Source: Methanoregula sp. SKADARSKE-2
GTDB lineage: Archaea > Halobacteriota > Methanomicrobia > Methanomicrobiales > Methanospirillaceae
Direction: 5' to 3'
NCBI GenBank assembly: GCA_030919125.1
Contig: CP121470.1
Location: 62,001 to 126,000, forward strand
DNA length: 64,000 bases
Position numbers and translations under genes: made by a program. Positions 1-8,869 of the stretch are shown here, piece after piece (position 1 is the stretch's first letter; the number at the start of each line of letters is the position of its first letter). Under the pieces are notes generated by a model. It was not told the origin of the DNA and did no database searches. It saw only the letters and a program-made list of their open reading frames with translations.

Positions 1-282
1 CATCGAGATCCCGCATGCACCCCGCTTGTTGCCGGTCAGGTCGCACTTGCCGTACGTGCAGAGGCAACAGAGATCGCAGAAGGGGAGGTAGAAGGGCTTG
101 TACCGGTTGAGGAGGACCCGGTCCCAGTTCCGGAAGCTAGTGAGCGAGGGGAAGGGGGTCGGCCCCATCGGCTCGGCCCAGGTATCAGCGTTGACGGAGC
201 CGACCGTGATACTCAGGTCCCGGAAGTGCGCAAGATCGGATAGCAGTTCCCCGATTTTAATATTAACGCCCTTCCTGCCCAC
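1..282 (-). CDS. cdhA: CO dehydrogenase/acetyl-CoA synthase alpha subunit, N-terminal part (partial)
   Basis: The minus-strand frame reading off the left edge encodes about 94 residues. It contains the cysteine cluster [17 protein letters not shown] followed by KRGACGI, the iron-sulfur motif near the N-terminus of archaeal CdhA. CdhA is the nickel CO dehydrogenase subunit of the ACDS complex, which interconverts CO2 and CO for acetyl-CoA synthesis or cleavage in the cytoplasm. I chose a GTG start at 280-282 because AGGTGG lies 7-8 bases upstream; the only nearby upstream ATG is in a frame that stops early. The gene continues beyond position 1. Two CooC-type ATPases lie upstream on the same strand, as expected for nickel maturation. 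The family call is firm, the exact start less so. Confidence 0.85.
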   Translation of the reverse strand, partial: MGRKGVNIKIGELLSDLAHFRDLSITVGSVNADTWAEPMGPTPFPSLTSFRNWDRVLLNRYKPFYLPFCDLCCLCTYGKCDLTGNKRGACGISM

Positions 283-332
283 TTGGATCCCACCTGTACG
301 TGTGGTTATACATTGAGGGATGAGTCACATAA

Positions 333-377
333 GGTTATCGAAGTAGGTAACCGGAGCACGTTCGGTGGGCGATAACC
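333..377. promoter_or_regulatory. Inverted repeat in the spacer upstream of cdhA
   Basis: The spacer between cooC and cdhA (283-510) holds no gene. It contains a perfect 8-bp inverted repeat, GGTTATCG at 333-340 and CGATAACC at 370-377, plus the related half sites GGTTAT and GGTAACC nearby. A TATA-like TGTATAAC lies at about 305-312 on the minus strand. This could be an operator controlling the cdh genes. Function is inferred only from symmetry and position. Confidence 0.35.
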
Positions 378-510
378 AGAGGAGTTCACAAAAAAATTGT
401 TTTTTTCACTTTCTGCACAGACCCTGTGAATGGAAAGGGGGGGTAGCTGGTCCTTGTGAGGAGTTGGTGAGAATACCCCGACAGTTCGTACAAAAGCAGT
501 TTCCGTTTTT

Positions 511-1269
511 TTAAAGCACCAGCTCCACAAGCCCCCCCACGGACCGGTACCCCGCCGACCCTTCCGGGATCTCCAGCAAAGACCGCCCGGCCAGCACCGC
601 ACCCGCGACCTCCTGGTCGTACTCGATCTTGCCCAGGTACGGGAGCCCGGTCTCGCACTCGGCCCGCGCGTCGAGCCCGTCCGGGAAGCCGTTTCCCCCG
701 ACCACGTAAAAGTTGTCGAACGTGATCCCGACCTCCCGGATCACCCGGTGGGCCCGCTTCACATGGGCAAATGATTTGGAAGACGGCCCCATCACATCGA
801 TGATGATCTCCACGCTGCTTGCGATCTTCCGGTTCAGGTGCTCAAGCCCGCCGGGAGAGTCGATCAGCACGTACGCGTATTGCTTCGTGATCGCGGAAAG
901 TGCATTCTTCAGGGCAGCGTCCGGGAGGCAGTAGCACCCCTCGACCCACTTGGTCCCGACCGCGAAGAGGTCGAAGTCGCCCCCCTCGTACAGGCCAAGC
1001 TCCCAGATCCGATTCTCGATCCGCTTTGACGGCGCGACCCCGACCGTCGTCCCCCCGCGCTCGATGAACGTCTCTGAGAGGAGCTCCGCGATCGTCTTTC
1101 TGCCGGAGGCTTCGAGATCCACGCCCACCATCTCCGCGAGGTTCTGGTCGGGGTCAGCATCGACAAGGAGGAGCGGGGTCTTCCGGTGGGCGATCAGGTA
1201 CTTCGCCATCAGCGCAACAAAACTCGTCTTGCCGGTCCCGCCCCGTCCCATGGTGACGATCGTCTTCAT
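511..1269 (-). CDS. cooC: CooC-type nickel-insertion ATPase, copy 1
   Basis: This protein of about 252 residues is a MinD/SIMIBI-class P-loop ATPase of the CooC/AcsF family, which uses ATP to load nickel into CO dehydrogenase. The Walker A loop GRGGTGKT is near residues 8-15 and LLVDADPDQN follows near 35-44. A Cys-X-Cys pair (GCYC) sits at about residues 112-114, where CooC proteins bind metal. Lysine in the GRGG position of the deviant Walker A is replaced by Arg. A TTG lies one codon upstream, but the ATG at 1267-1269 overlaps the stop of the second cooC by one base (TGATG), which implies translational coupling. It probably serves the adjacent cdhA. Confidence 0.85.
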   Translation of the reverse strand: MKTIVTMGRGGTGKTSFVALMAKYLIAHRKTPLLLVDADPDQNLAEMVGVDLEASGRKTIAELLSETFIERGGTTVGVAPSKRIENRIWELGLYEGGDFDLFAVGTKWVEGCYCLPDAALKNALSAITKQYAYVLIDSPGGLEHLNRKIASSVEIIIDVMGPSSKSFAHVKRAHRVIREVGITFDNFYVVGGNGFPDGLDARAECETGLPYLGKIEYDQEVAGAVLAGRSLLEIPEGSAGYRSVGGLVELVL

Positions 1270-2108
1270 CAAAGCTCACCGGAACCCGTCTCGTATCGTT
1301 TGACTGCGGGAATATCCCGGCAGGGACCTTTGCCACCGGATCTGCCACCAAGGTTCGCGGCAAGCCGGCCGATCTCCCGGATCGCCACGGAGGATCGTTC
1401 ATCGATCCCTTCACCGGTTATGCCGGAGTCGGCAACAGCGGAATCGAACGGGATCATCGCAATGAGTTCCATACGGTTCTTCTCCGCAAACTCCGTTATG
1501 ATCTTCCGCTGCCGGTCATCCGCCACCCGGTTGCCGATGAGAGCGACCCTGCCGATCCGCGAATCCTTCGCGAGTATATGGATATTCCGGGCAACTTCGA
1601 GCGACTTCCGGTTCGCGTCCGCAACGATGAGCAGGAGATCGACATGCTCTGCGGTTCCCCGGCCGAGATGTTCGATCCCTGCCTCCATATCAAGGATGAC
1701 CACATCGTTCCGTTCAACAACAAGGTGACGCATAAGCGCTTTGATTACGGAATGAGCCGGGCAGGTGCAGCCGGATCCCATCGCCCGCACCGTCCCCATC
1801 ACCATCAGGTATGCACCGGAGGGGGTGAGGTGCGCGTGCGACCGGAGGATATCGTCGACGGTAAAACTCAGTCTGAAGACACCGGAGTACGGGGTGCCGG
1901 TCTTAAGCCGGATCAACTCGGTCTCTTCTGCGATCGGCACGATCGATGATGCCTCCTCAAACGTGAGCCCAAGCGAAAGGCCGAGGTTGGGCGAAGGGTC
2001 TGCATCGATGGCAAGCGCCGGGCTGCCTGCTTTTGCAAACCAGGCTGCAAGACCTCCGGCAATACACGTCTTGCCGACCCCGCCTTTACCGGAAATTGCA
2101 ATCTTCAC
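1269..2108 (-). CDS. cooC: CooC-type nickel-insertion ATPase, copy 2
   Basis: A second CooC-family ATPase of about 279 residues. It has a canonical deviant Walker A, GKGGVGKT (about residues 7-14), AIDADPSPN near 33-41, and a Cys-X-Cys pair (GCTC) at about 114-116. The open frame extends upstream to about 2309, but the extension has no family character. I start at GTG 2106-2108, preceded by GAGGAAGG at a suitable distance. It is coupled to copy 1 by a one-base overlap. The two paralogues are clearly different in sequence, so they may form a heterodimer or serve different nickel sites (inference). Confidence 0.85.
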   Translation of the reverse strand: MKIAISGKGGVGKTCIAGGLAAWFAKAGSPALAIDADPSPNLGLSLGLTFEEASSIVPIAEETELIRLKTGTPYSGVFRLSFTVDDILRSHAHLTPSGAYLMVMGTVRAMGSGCTCPAHSVIKALMRHLVVERNDVVILDMEAGIEHLGRGTAEHVDLLLIVADANRKSLEVARNIHILAKDSRIGRVALIGNRVADDRQRKIITEFAEKNRMELIAMIPFDSAVADSGITGEGIDERSSVAIREIGRLAANLGGRSGGKGPCRDIPAVKRYETGSGEL

Positions 2109-2777
2109 GCTCGTAACCTTCCTCTTATTTTTGTTACTCAACTCTTGGTGCCGGCGTATATTCTTTTTGTGGAAGAGGGAGGCTGATAATATCTGGGTTT
2201 TTCCCGGGGGCTGTTGCGTCCCGGTTATCGAATGCGATACAGAAATCCAGGAATGGGAGGAACAGAACGTCAAACGGCGCCGAAATAAAAATTTCCTGCA
2301 ACCTTGCACCGGAGAATGCGTATTGTGCTATCATTGCCCCCCTCCCTTTGCGCCAACCCGCCCGGTAGGACGCAGGCGCTTACGGTTGGATCAGCCTCTC
2401 CCGAACCTTTGGCATATTCTCTAAAAAGTCAGAAGGCCCTATCGCAAAAGGGTGAGACAGAAGGAGTGTTCGTGCGTGGTGATAACCTCCCCAAAGCCGC
2501 TTATTACCATCCGGAACCCTTCCATGGGGCGGCCCAAGGGGCGACAGAATGTTCTTCCCAACCGGGGCCGGGGGGCCTCAAATCCCATTTTTGGTTGAAT
2601 GCTAGCGTTCTCTACCGGTAAATCCCCATGACGCCACAATTCTTTATTTCCTATTCTCAGATCTATCGAAGATCAGTATTGATCAGGGGAGGTGCGACAC
2701 CGAAAGTTCAGAGAAAAATAGAACGAACTCTCGCATAATCTTCCCATGAAATTTTTGGTTGGAACCTGGAGGGCCGC
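2109..2777. other. Intergenic spacer, no supported gene
   Basis: About 670 bases between cooC copy 2 and the MgtE_N/CBS gene. The open frames here are short, overlapping and without recognisable motifs. An AT-rich stretch (TTTTTATTTCG on the minus strand near 2280) could be the cooC promoter. Nothing else is supported. Confidence 0.5.
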
Positions 2778-4085
2778 TCACTCAATAAACTGGTGCGTGA
2801 GGTTCATGACATCCCGGTACGGGATAGCGCCGATCAGCCGGTCCCCCTCATCGACAACCGGCAGCGCCCGGAACCCGTACCGCCCGAACTCCTGCGCAGC
2901 TTCCTTGAGCGTGGACCCGGTCCGGAGGCTAATCACATTCTCAACCATGATATCTTTGAGGAGCGCCTTGTCATCGGTCTGGAGGAGCTCCTTCAGGTCC
3001 GTGACGCCCAACAGGTGGTCGCTCTCGTCAACAACATAGATGTACATGATGACATCCTTGTCCCGGGCGTGGCGCGGGTAATCGTTCTTGACGGACTCGA
3101 CAACGGTCTCTGGAGGAAACTTCAGGATCTTCGGGCTCGTGTAATTGATGACTTTCTCCTCCTGCCGGTTGATAATTGCCTGGACCTTCCGGGCGCTCTC
3201 GGCATTCATGCTGTCGAGGATGACGTGGGCCTCCGACAATGGGAGGACCGAGAGGATGTCGGCCGCCTGCCCGGGCGTCATGTCATTGAGGAGCCGCACG
3301 ACCTTCTCGGTCGAGAGCGAGGAGATGATCTCGGGCTGCACCTTCGGCTCGATCTCCTCGAGCGTATCGGTGGCCTGCTCATGGTCGAGGCTCGAGAAGA
3401 CCAGGACCCGCTGCTCGTGATCCATCTCCTCGAGGATGTCGGCGAGATTGACCGGGTGGATCTCCGAGAGGTTCTCTTTCAAGATATTCAGCTTGACGTC
3501 CCCCTTGAACCGGTCAATGTTGGTCGGGAGGGGCTGGACGCAGGTCCAGGGGATCATCTGCTCAGTTCCCTGATCTGCAGGAGTGGAGAGAAGCTTTGCG
3601 AAAAATCCGAGCCCGAGCCTCCGGAGCCGGGCAGCTTTCCCGGTATCGACATCGGTGACATACAGTTTCCTGTTCCGGAGAACGAGCCGGATATCGTACA
3701 CGATCTCGACCTCGTTCTCTTCGAGATCGATGATCTTCTTGTCCAGGACAAAGTCCCGGAGGAGGAGGACGTCTTCTGCGGGTTCGGCCTCGTAGGGTTC
3801 GATCTCTTTTATGGTGATCTCGATCCCCCGGCCGGTCAGCGTATGCACGTTCTCCCAGGGGATGATGAGGCTCGGTTTCCCAAATGACCTGGTTACGTAC
3901 AGGGATCGCACCTCCGGGATCTTCACGGTCTCGACAATGACGAGATCGGCGAGCGAACCGATCTTCTTCCCGGACTTCAGGACCGGGACGTTCAGGATAT
4001 CCGAGAGGAGGATCTCGAGATCGCCAGTGGCAGCAGCTGATCCAGCGGCCGTTGCTCCCGTTGTGGTCCCGTCTCCGGTCTTCAT
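2778..4085 (-). CDS. Soluble MgtE N-terminal/CBS domain protein with PRC-barrel-like segments
   Basis: This 435-residue protein has a low-complexity Thr/Ala/Gly head, two PRC-barrel-like segments (about 25-190), an MgtE_N helical superhelix domain (about 215-310, with repeated LADILEEM-, AADILSVL-type helices) and a CBS pair (about 320-435). MgtE_N plus CBS is the cytoplasmic Mg2+ sensor of MgtE channels, but here the membrane channel domain is absent. The start ATG overlaps the stop of the upstream small membrane protein (ATGA), and an Nramp-related transporter is next upstream. The arrangement suggests a detached sensor that gates or regulates that transporter (inference). No catalytic role is expected. 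Confidence 0.8.
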   Translation of the reverse strand: MKTGDGTTTGATAAGSAAATGDLEILLSDILNVPVLKSGKKIGSLADLVIVETVKIPEVRSLYVTRSFGKPSLIIPWENVHTLTGRGIEITIKEIEPYEAEPAEDVLLLRDFVLDKKIIDLEENEVEIVYDIRLVLRNRKLYVTDVDTGKAARLRRLGLGFFAKLLSTPADQGTEQMIPWTCVQPLPTNIDRFKGDVKLNILKENLSEIHPVNLADILEEMDHEQRVLVFSSLDHEQATDTLEEIEPKVQPEIISSLSTEKVVRLLNDMTPGQAADILSVLPLSEAHVILDSMNAESARKVQAIINRQEEKVINYTSPKILKFPPETVVESVKNDYPRHARDKDVIMYIYVVDESDHLLGVTDLKELLQTDDKALLKDIMVENVISLRTGSTLKEAAQEFGRYGFRALPVVDEGDRLIGAIPYRDVMNLTHQFIE

Positions 4086-4288
4086 CCCGCACCACCGCGG
4101 ATGATGGTCCAGAACCGGTATGCGAGCAGGGCCACAAGGAGAGTCAGGTAGATCTCAAGGCAGAGGAGCGCAAGCTTCGCGCCCCGGGAGAGCTTGATCT
4201 TGGGCTTTGCATACCGTTTGTTGATGGCCGATATCTTCCCGGTAAAATCATGGATGAGGGTCCCCCCATCCCCCGGCTAAGCGTTCAT
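4082..4288 (-). pseudogene. Small single-span membrane protein with an amber codon at position 4
   Basis: Between the Nramp-like gene and the MgtE_N/CBS gene, one frame reads M-N-A-stop-P-G-D-G-G and then continues for about 64 codons. It contains a basic segment (KRYAKPKIKLSRGAK) and a hydrophobic helix (about residues 39-57), and ends with a TGA overlapping the next ATG. The ATG lies about 17 bases after the transporter stop with AAAGGA in front. One C-to-T change (CAG to TAG) or G-to-A change (TGG to TAG) would explain the stop. It is too short for routine gene calling. Reinitiation downstream has no good start codon. It could be intact if the base is a sequencing error. Confidence 0.5.
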
Positions 4289-4304
4289 GCGTTCTCATTT
4301 CCTT

Positions 4305-5579
4305 TTACACCTCCCCGAAGAGGCTCGGGAACACCGTACTGAGACCATAGTGTGTGGAGAGGATGATAATGAAGACGACTATGGTTATGTTCGCAATATT
4401 ATCAAAGAGCGTATTCTTGTACTTCCCCATGATCCCCTCGTTGTTCAGGAGGGTGATGAGGAAGACAAGCGCTGCCGGAAGCAGCGTCACTGCGACGACA
4501 TGAACGAAGAGCGTGATGAGGATGAGCGGGGCGCCGGGTATCAGCACAACCAGACCCGCTGTGATCAAGCCGAAGAAGAAGAAGATGTAGAACCAGAACG
4601 CCTCTTTTACCTTGTAGTTCAGCGAGTGCGCCCAGCCGAATACCTCGCCAAACGCCCAGGAGCTCGTGAGCGCTATGCAGATCGCGCCAAGGAACCCTGC
4701 ATCGAAGAGGCCTATCGCGACAAGCGTCCCCACCCACGGGTGGGTTCCCCTAATTACGTGGACAGCCTGGGCAGCGCTCTCAATGTCCATCCCGTACAGG
4801 AGCGTCCCCGTCACGATGATGACAAAGACCGCGACCACGATGGTAAAGAGGGCACCGATCATGGTGTCGAACTTCCCCCAGGGGATGTCTTTCTCCTTCA
4901 TCTGCTTGTCGACAACCGCGCTCTGCTGGAAGAAGATCATCCAGGGCGCAATCGTTGTCCCGATGTTTGCCATCATGAAGAAGAAGAGCGTCCCGTTGAA
5001 TCCTCCCGGAATGTTGGGGATGATACCCATCCAAAGAAGATCGCCCACCGATGGGTGGACGAGAAAGGCCGCAGGAATGTAGATCAGGTTGACGAGACAG
5101 AGGGCCATGGTGATCTTCTCCCAGGTCCAGTACCTGCCCGAGAGGACAATCCCGAACATTACGAGAATGACAAGAACGACCGTGATGACCGGGGGTATCC
5201 CGAATATACTGAGCGCTGCGGTCATACCTATGAATTCGGTGATGATGGTCAGCCCGTTGACCAGGGTGAGATCAAGAGGGGAGAACCAGCCCCAGAACGG
5301 TCAGAATGCACTGAAGATCGCTTCGGCGTGACCGTGTTTGGTGACAGCACCCAGGCGCACGGTCATCTCCTGGACAAAATACGCGACCGGTCCAAGCAGG
5401 ATGAGAAACCAGATGAGGTTGTACCCGAACTTTGCCCCGGTTACCGCATAGGTTGTGATCCCTCCGGCATCATTGTCCGCGATCATGACAATGAGGCCGG
5501 GCCCGGCGAGGAGAAGGTAGATCTTGATGGTCTTGATGATCTTGCTATAATTAAAATAAAATTTTGATAAGAGATCCAC
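4305..5579 (-). pseudogene. Nramp-related divalent metal transporter, interrupted by one in-frame TGA
   Basis: The frame from 5579 to 4305 encodes about 424 residues of a multi-span Nramp-family transporter. TM1 has ADNDAGG instead of the DPGN of Mn/Fe Nramps, and the TM6 region reads PWMIFFQQSAVVDK, a pattern I associate with Nramp-related magnesium transporters. A single TGA at 5301-5303 interrupts the frame. Upstream codons end HAEAIFSAF and downstream codons continue PFWGWFSPLDL in the same frame, so one substitution (for example GGA or CGA to TGA) is enough. The start is supported by GAGGGTG upstream. Selenocysteine is not expected in this position or lineage. It is either a recent pseudogene or a base error. 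Confidence 0.75.
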
Positions 5580-5978
5580 GGTCTCACCCTCTCGGATTTT
5601 CTCAGTTCATTGCCGGGTCATCCCCCCATTCGATCGCGCGATCTGACGGCAGCAGAAATTATTTTTCGGGCCCCCGGCACTACCTCTCTCCCGATAAGGT
5701 TGTAGCGGCCGGAATCATATATAATTACCGGTTACCATGGGCTTTTTTTCACCATTGGAGACTCCGGGGGCCCCTGTTCATTATTATCGGCAAAAGGCGG
5801 CCGCCGATACTCAAACAAAATCTTCCCTTGAGAAAAGGAAATTGGTCTCTCAATTTTTTTTTGCAAATATCTGCAAAAATATATTCATTCCTAAAAGAGG
5901 TGCGAGAAGAATACTCAAGCTCCCATCAGGAACATCTCCAATTGGGCAAGAGAGACCATGGGGATGACAAAAAATGTT

Positions 5979-5990
5979 CTATATATATGA
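5979..5990 (+). promoter_or_regulatory. TATA box candidate for corA
   Basis: CTATATATATGA lies about 75 bases before the corA start, inside the 484-base spacer that separates corA from the divergent Nramp-like gene. Initiation about 25 bases downstream would begin the transcript near 6010, leaving a leader of about 50 nucleotides that carries the hairpin described separately. The rest of the spacer (5580-5978) shows no gene. Confidence 0.5.
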
Positions 5991-6014
5991 TCACAGGAGA
6001 GTCTTAGATAAAGA

Positions 6015-6048
6015 GCAGCAAAGAAGTCCCCGTTCTCGGGGGAACTGC
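6015..6048 (+). promoter_or_regulatory. Leader hairpin directly upstream of the corA ribosome binding site
   Basis: GCAG at 6015-6018 can pair with CTGC at 6045-6048, enclosing a stronger stem of TCCCCG (6027-6032) with CGGGG(G)A (6037-6043) across a TTCT loop. The GGAGAGAAG ribosome binding region starts six bases later. The position fits a structured 5' leader that could modulate CorA translation. No known riboswitch class is recognised. Confidence 0.4.
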
Positions 6049-6063
6049 TCGTGAGGAGAGAAG

Positions 6064-7017
6064 ATGATGCAGATCTACCGGAACCGGAAAGATGCAGAGC
6101 CGGCGCTTATCGAGACCGTGGATTCACCGGGACCGGGCACCTGGATCCGGTTGACAAGCCCAACCGAGGCCGAACTCGCGCAGGTTGCCGGGAACTATTC
6201 GCTCCCCCTCGAATTCCTGCGGGCTGCGCTCGATGAAGAGGAGCGTCCGCGTATTGATACGGAAGACGATATCGTCCTCATTGTCATGGATATCCCCATC
6301 GTCACCGAGACCGAGGGGATCCGGATGCTCTCCACCCTCCCGCTCGGGATTATCATTACGAGCACGTTCATTGTGACGGTCTGCAGCCGGCAGTCCCAAA
6401 TCCTTGACGACTTCCTCGCGGGTAAAGTCAGGCACTTTACGACTGCAAAGAGGACAAGATTCCTCTTCCAGATCTTCTATCGGAACGCATCCTATTACCT
6501 CAATCACCTGCGCCAGATCGAGAAGTCCATCTCCCGGATCGAGGTTGAGCTGCATCGTTCGATGAAGAACGAGATCCTCTTCCAGATGATGGAATTGGAA
6601 AAGAGCCTCATCTACTTCTCGACATCGCTCAAGAGCAACGAGGCAGTACTCGAACGGATCCTCCGGACAAAGCCGAAGTCGCTCCAGATGTTTGAAGAGG
6701 ATGCCGGACTTCTGGAAGATGTCATCATCGAGAACAAGCAGGCAATGGAAATGTCCCAGATCTACCTGCATATCTTAAATGGCATGACCGGGGCATTTGC
6801 CACCATCATCTCCAACAACCTCAACATCGTGATGAAATTCCTCGCATCGATCACGATCATCATCGCCATACCGACAATGATTGCGAGTTTCTATGGCATG
6901 AATGTCACAGACATCCCGCTCTCGCAGACCCCATTCTCTTTCGAGATCATCTTCGGTATCTCGTTCGTGACATCGGTTGTACTCGGCCTCTTCATGTGGC
7001 AGAAGAAATTTTTCTAA
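6064..7017 (+). CDS. corA: CorA-family Mg2+ channel
   Basis: A 317-residue CorA/MIT-family divalent cation channel. The N-terminal alpha/beta cytoplasmic domain is followed by a long helical stalk (about 130-245) and two C-terminal membrane helices (about 255-276 and 292-312). The signature YGMN is at residues 277-280, at the end of the first helix, as in all CorA pores. The C-terminus is short and basic (QKKFF). GGAGAGAAG precedes the first of two tandem ATG codons. It is divergent from the Nramp-like/MgtE_N locus, so the region may serve magnesium uptake as a whole. Family assignment is firm; ion specificity is inferred. Confidence 0.92.
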   Translation: MMQIYRNRKDAEPALIETVDSPGPGTWIRLTSPTEAELAQVAGNYSLPLEFLRAALDEEERPRIDTEDDIVLIVMDIPIVTETEGIRMLSTLPLGIIITSTFIVTVCSRQSQILDDFLAGKVRHFTTAKRTRFLFQIFYRNASYYLNHLRQIEKSISRIEVELHRSMKNEILFQMMELEKSLIYFSTSLKSNEAVLERILRTKPKSLQMFEEDAGLLEDVIIENKQAMEMSQIYLHILNGMTGAFATIISNNLNIVMKFLASITIIIAIPTMIASFYGMNVTDIPLSQTPFSFEIIFGISFVTSVVLGLFMWQKKFF

Positions 7018-7506
7018 AAAATACCGCGTCTTTCTTCCGTATATTTTCCGGATCTGTCTCCAGTGCCTGGGCCTGAGAAAGGGGAGAGGAAGTGCCAGGG
7101 CCCCCGGGAAAAGTCGGCAGGTCTTATATGATTGTAATGCGCACCGGGATCCCCGCCCCACCCCTTATAGTCTGCCTCGTCCATACCTGATCTGAACATT
7201 TCTTAGTGCAGGGTGAGATCCCCTCTTTTGGATGATGCTCCAGCCGGTCCTCTCCGTCACGGTAGCGTCATGGTGAGGAGAAGCCACAGAAAGATTCCGG
7301 GAAATACGCGACTGCTCCTGCCAGAGTGGGAGGAATCACCGGCGCTCACACCCCGGGGCGGGTTGGCGCAAGCCGGGGGCCAATTCAGAGATACGTTTTT
7401 TTGGAGCAGATTTTTGGAAGATTCGGCAAAGGCACCACTTTGGCAAATTAGCACAAATTAAAAAAAACGTCCAGAGGGATTTTGCCCCTTTGAGGTATTG
7501 TAGCGT
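7018..7506. other. Intergenic spacer, no supported gene
   Basis: About 490 bases between corA and a convergent small gene. Both strands have only short frames without motifs. An A-run at 7460-7468 and mixed AT-rich stretches could serve termination. I see nothing else. Confidence 0.5.
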
Positions 7507-7881
7507 TCAAGGATGATATCTCTGTACACGCTGCCGGACGAGGCTTATCAGATCATCCGTTGTCCTGCAGCCATTGATCTCATCTGCGCCGGCAAGCAGG
7601 ATTGAGGATCCGCCCAGCTTGAGGAAGATCCCCGGGCTGGCAAACGGTGCATGCGCAGACTGCTCCCCGAACTCCTCCCGGTACAGGTACTCGGCGGGAA
7701 TCCCCAGGACGCTGATGAACCGCTTCCAGGATTTCTTCATCCCTACCGGGCTCTGGATGAGCGCACAGAGGTTACAGGGAGGGGTCCGGGCATGTCCTTG
7801 AGAATACTGGCGGTCCCAGATATCGGAAAGACTGCCCTTATCCAGGTTATAGACAAAGAGGAGAATCGTATCCGGATGCAT
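7507..7881 (-). CDS. Conserved small protein with CxxC motif
   Basis: A 124-residue soluble protein. Near the N-terminus it has FVYNLDKGSLSDIWD, then PPCNLCALIQSP (CxxC near residues 36-39), a segment of the type KKSWKRFI and then EYLYREEF. This order (YN-x-D near the start, CxLC, K-W-x-x-F, then a hydrophobic-HR/YR-D/E-EF) matches a widespread uncharacterised family in bacteria and archaea whose members are sometimes loosely named GTPase. No P-loop is visible here. The CxxC suggests metal binding or redox chemistry, but function is unknown. It stands alone between long spacers. Confidence 0.6.
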   Translation of the reverse strand: MHPDTILLFVYNLDKGSLSDIWDRQYSQGHARTPPCNLCALIQSPVGMKKSWKRFISVLGIPAEYLYREEFGEQSAHAPFASPGIFLKLGGSSILLAGADEINGCRTTDDLISLVRQRVQRYHP

Positions 7882-8869
7882 AGAGCATCCACTCTCCGTT
7901 CATCCTCTTAAGGGTTGGGGTGGGGGGATGTTGGGATCGGGGCTGTCGGCAGTCCATGGATCGAGACCGGTCTGCTGCGGGTATCACTGGCACGAGCCCG
8001 GGATGTTTCCGTGCGATACGGATTGGGGGGATGATTCCGGGCGGTTAAAATAGTTCCGGGTCCCAGGTACCGGCCATGGTTCTTATCACCCTCCGGATTA
8101 CGGGAACGGTCAGCCCGGATCTCCTGATCTTTGCCCCGAAGATCCCGTTCAGTGATACGACGACGATCCCTCTGAAATTGCCGTTGAGCTGATGGGAAGA
8201 GGCCGGCATCCTTCCGGTTTTATTGTTCTTTTCCATCCAAGAACCGTTAACCAAAAAGAGAACCCGGATTTCCGGAAAAAAAGCCCGGGCTCCTTCATCT
8301 CGCTCACCGATTGAGACGCTTTTTTTTGCGCCGGACTCATCGATCCGTCCGGGAGCTCGAATGACAGCGCTGATCCGAGATGCCGTCCCGATATTGTTCT
8401 GGGACAGAGACCATTTCGATCTCCCCGGGTCTTCTCGTCCGATACCGTGCTCACGCAGCACCAGCCGGTTCCCGTATCAGATCGACCCACACCGAACCTG
8501 CGACGGCCTGCAAAAAAAATTATGCATACGATCCGCAAACGCCAATCGCATCGTATTGGGGCGTGAAGTGATGGGATCGTGCGCGCCGGTCCAGCTCCAC
8601 ACAAAGGGCGGGCGGATCAGCGCAATTCTCTCCGTTGCCAACAGTCTCAAACGCTCCCGGCTGCAGAGGCCCGAAACAGTACGCACAAGAGGATTTTTCG
8701 GAGAGAAATGCTTCCCGGTTTTATGCTGATTCAAACCGGATAGGTGAAAATGCCTGCCGTTTTTATCCGGATCCTGATCCGGTTTTCCCGGCACCGGTTC
8801 AAATAAGTGCAGGGGCGATCTATTTATCTGCAGAATTCCCGCACAGGGTGCGAAGAAGTGGGTAATCAC
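7882..8869. other. Long intergenic region, no supported gene; contains the serS promoter
   Basis: Nearly 1 kb without a convincing gene. Two overlapping minus-strand frames (8045-8461 and 8149-8604) have no recognisable domains and disagree with each other. CTATTTATC at about 8818-8826 is a reasonable TATA box for serS, about 45 bases before its start. The region may be old degraded sequence. Confidence 0.45.

Noticed and set aside
2793..3887. A 364-codon open frame antisense to the MgtE_N/CBS gene
   Set aside because: No domain is visible and it mirrors the CBS/MgtE_N codons.
4277..4279. TAG in the small membrane gene as pyrrolysine
   Set aside because: No pyl genes are in the window and Methanomicrobiales of this type are not known to encode pyrrolysine. 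The position, fourth codon, also gives no structural reason.
5301..5303. TGA in the Nramp-like gene as selenocysteine
   Set aside because: Nramp proteins do not use selenocysteine at this loop, no insertion element is evident, and the lineage is not known for it. A nonsense mutation or base error is simpler.
4287..5567. A 426-codon open frame antisense to the Nramp-like gene
   Set aside because: It is rich in Asp, Glu and Arg as expected for the complement of hydrophobic codons. The minus strand encodes conserved transporter helices.
8045..8604. Two overlapping minus-strand frames upstream of serS
   Set aside because: They overlap in different frames, have no ribosome binding site or motif, and the region is probably non-coding.
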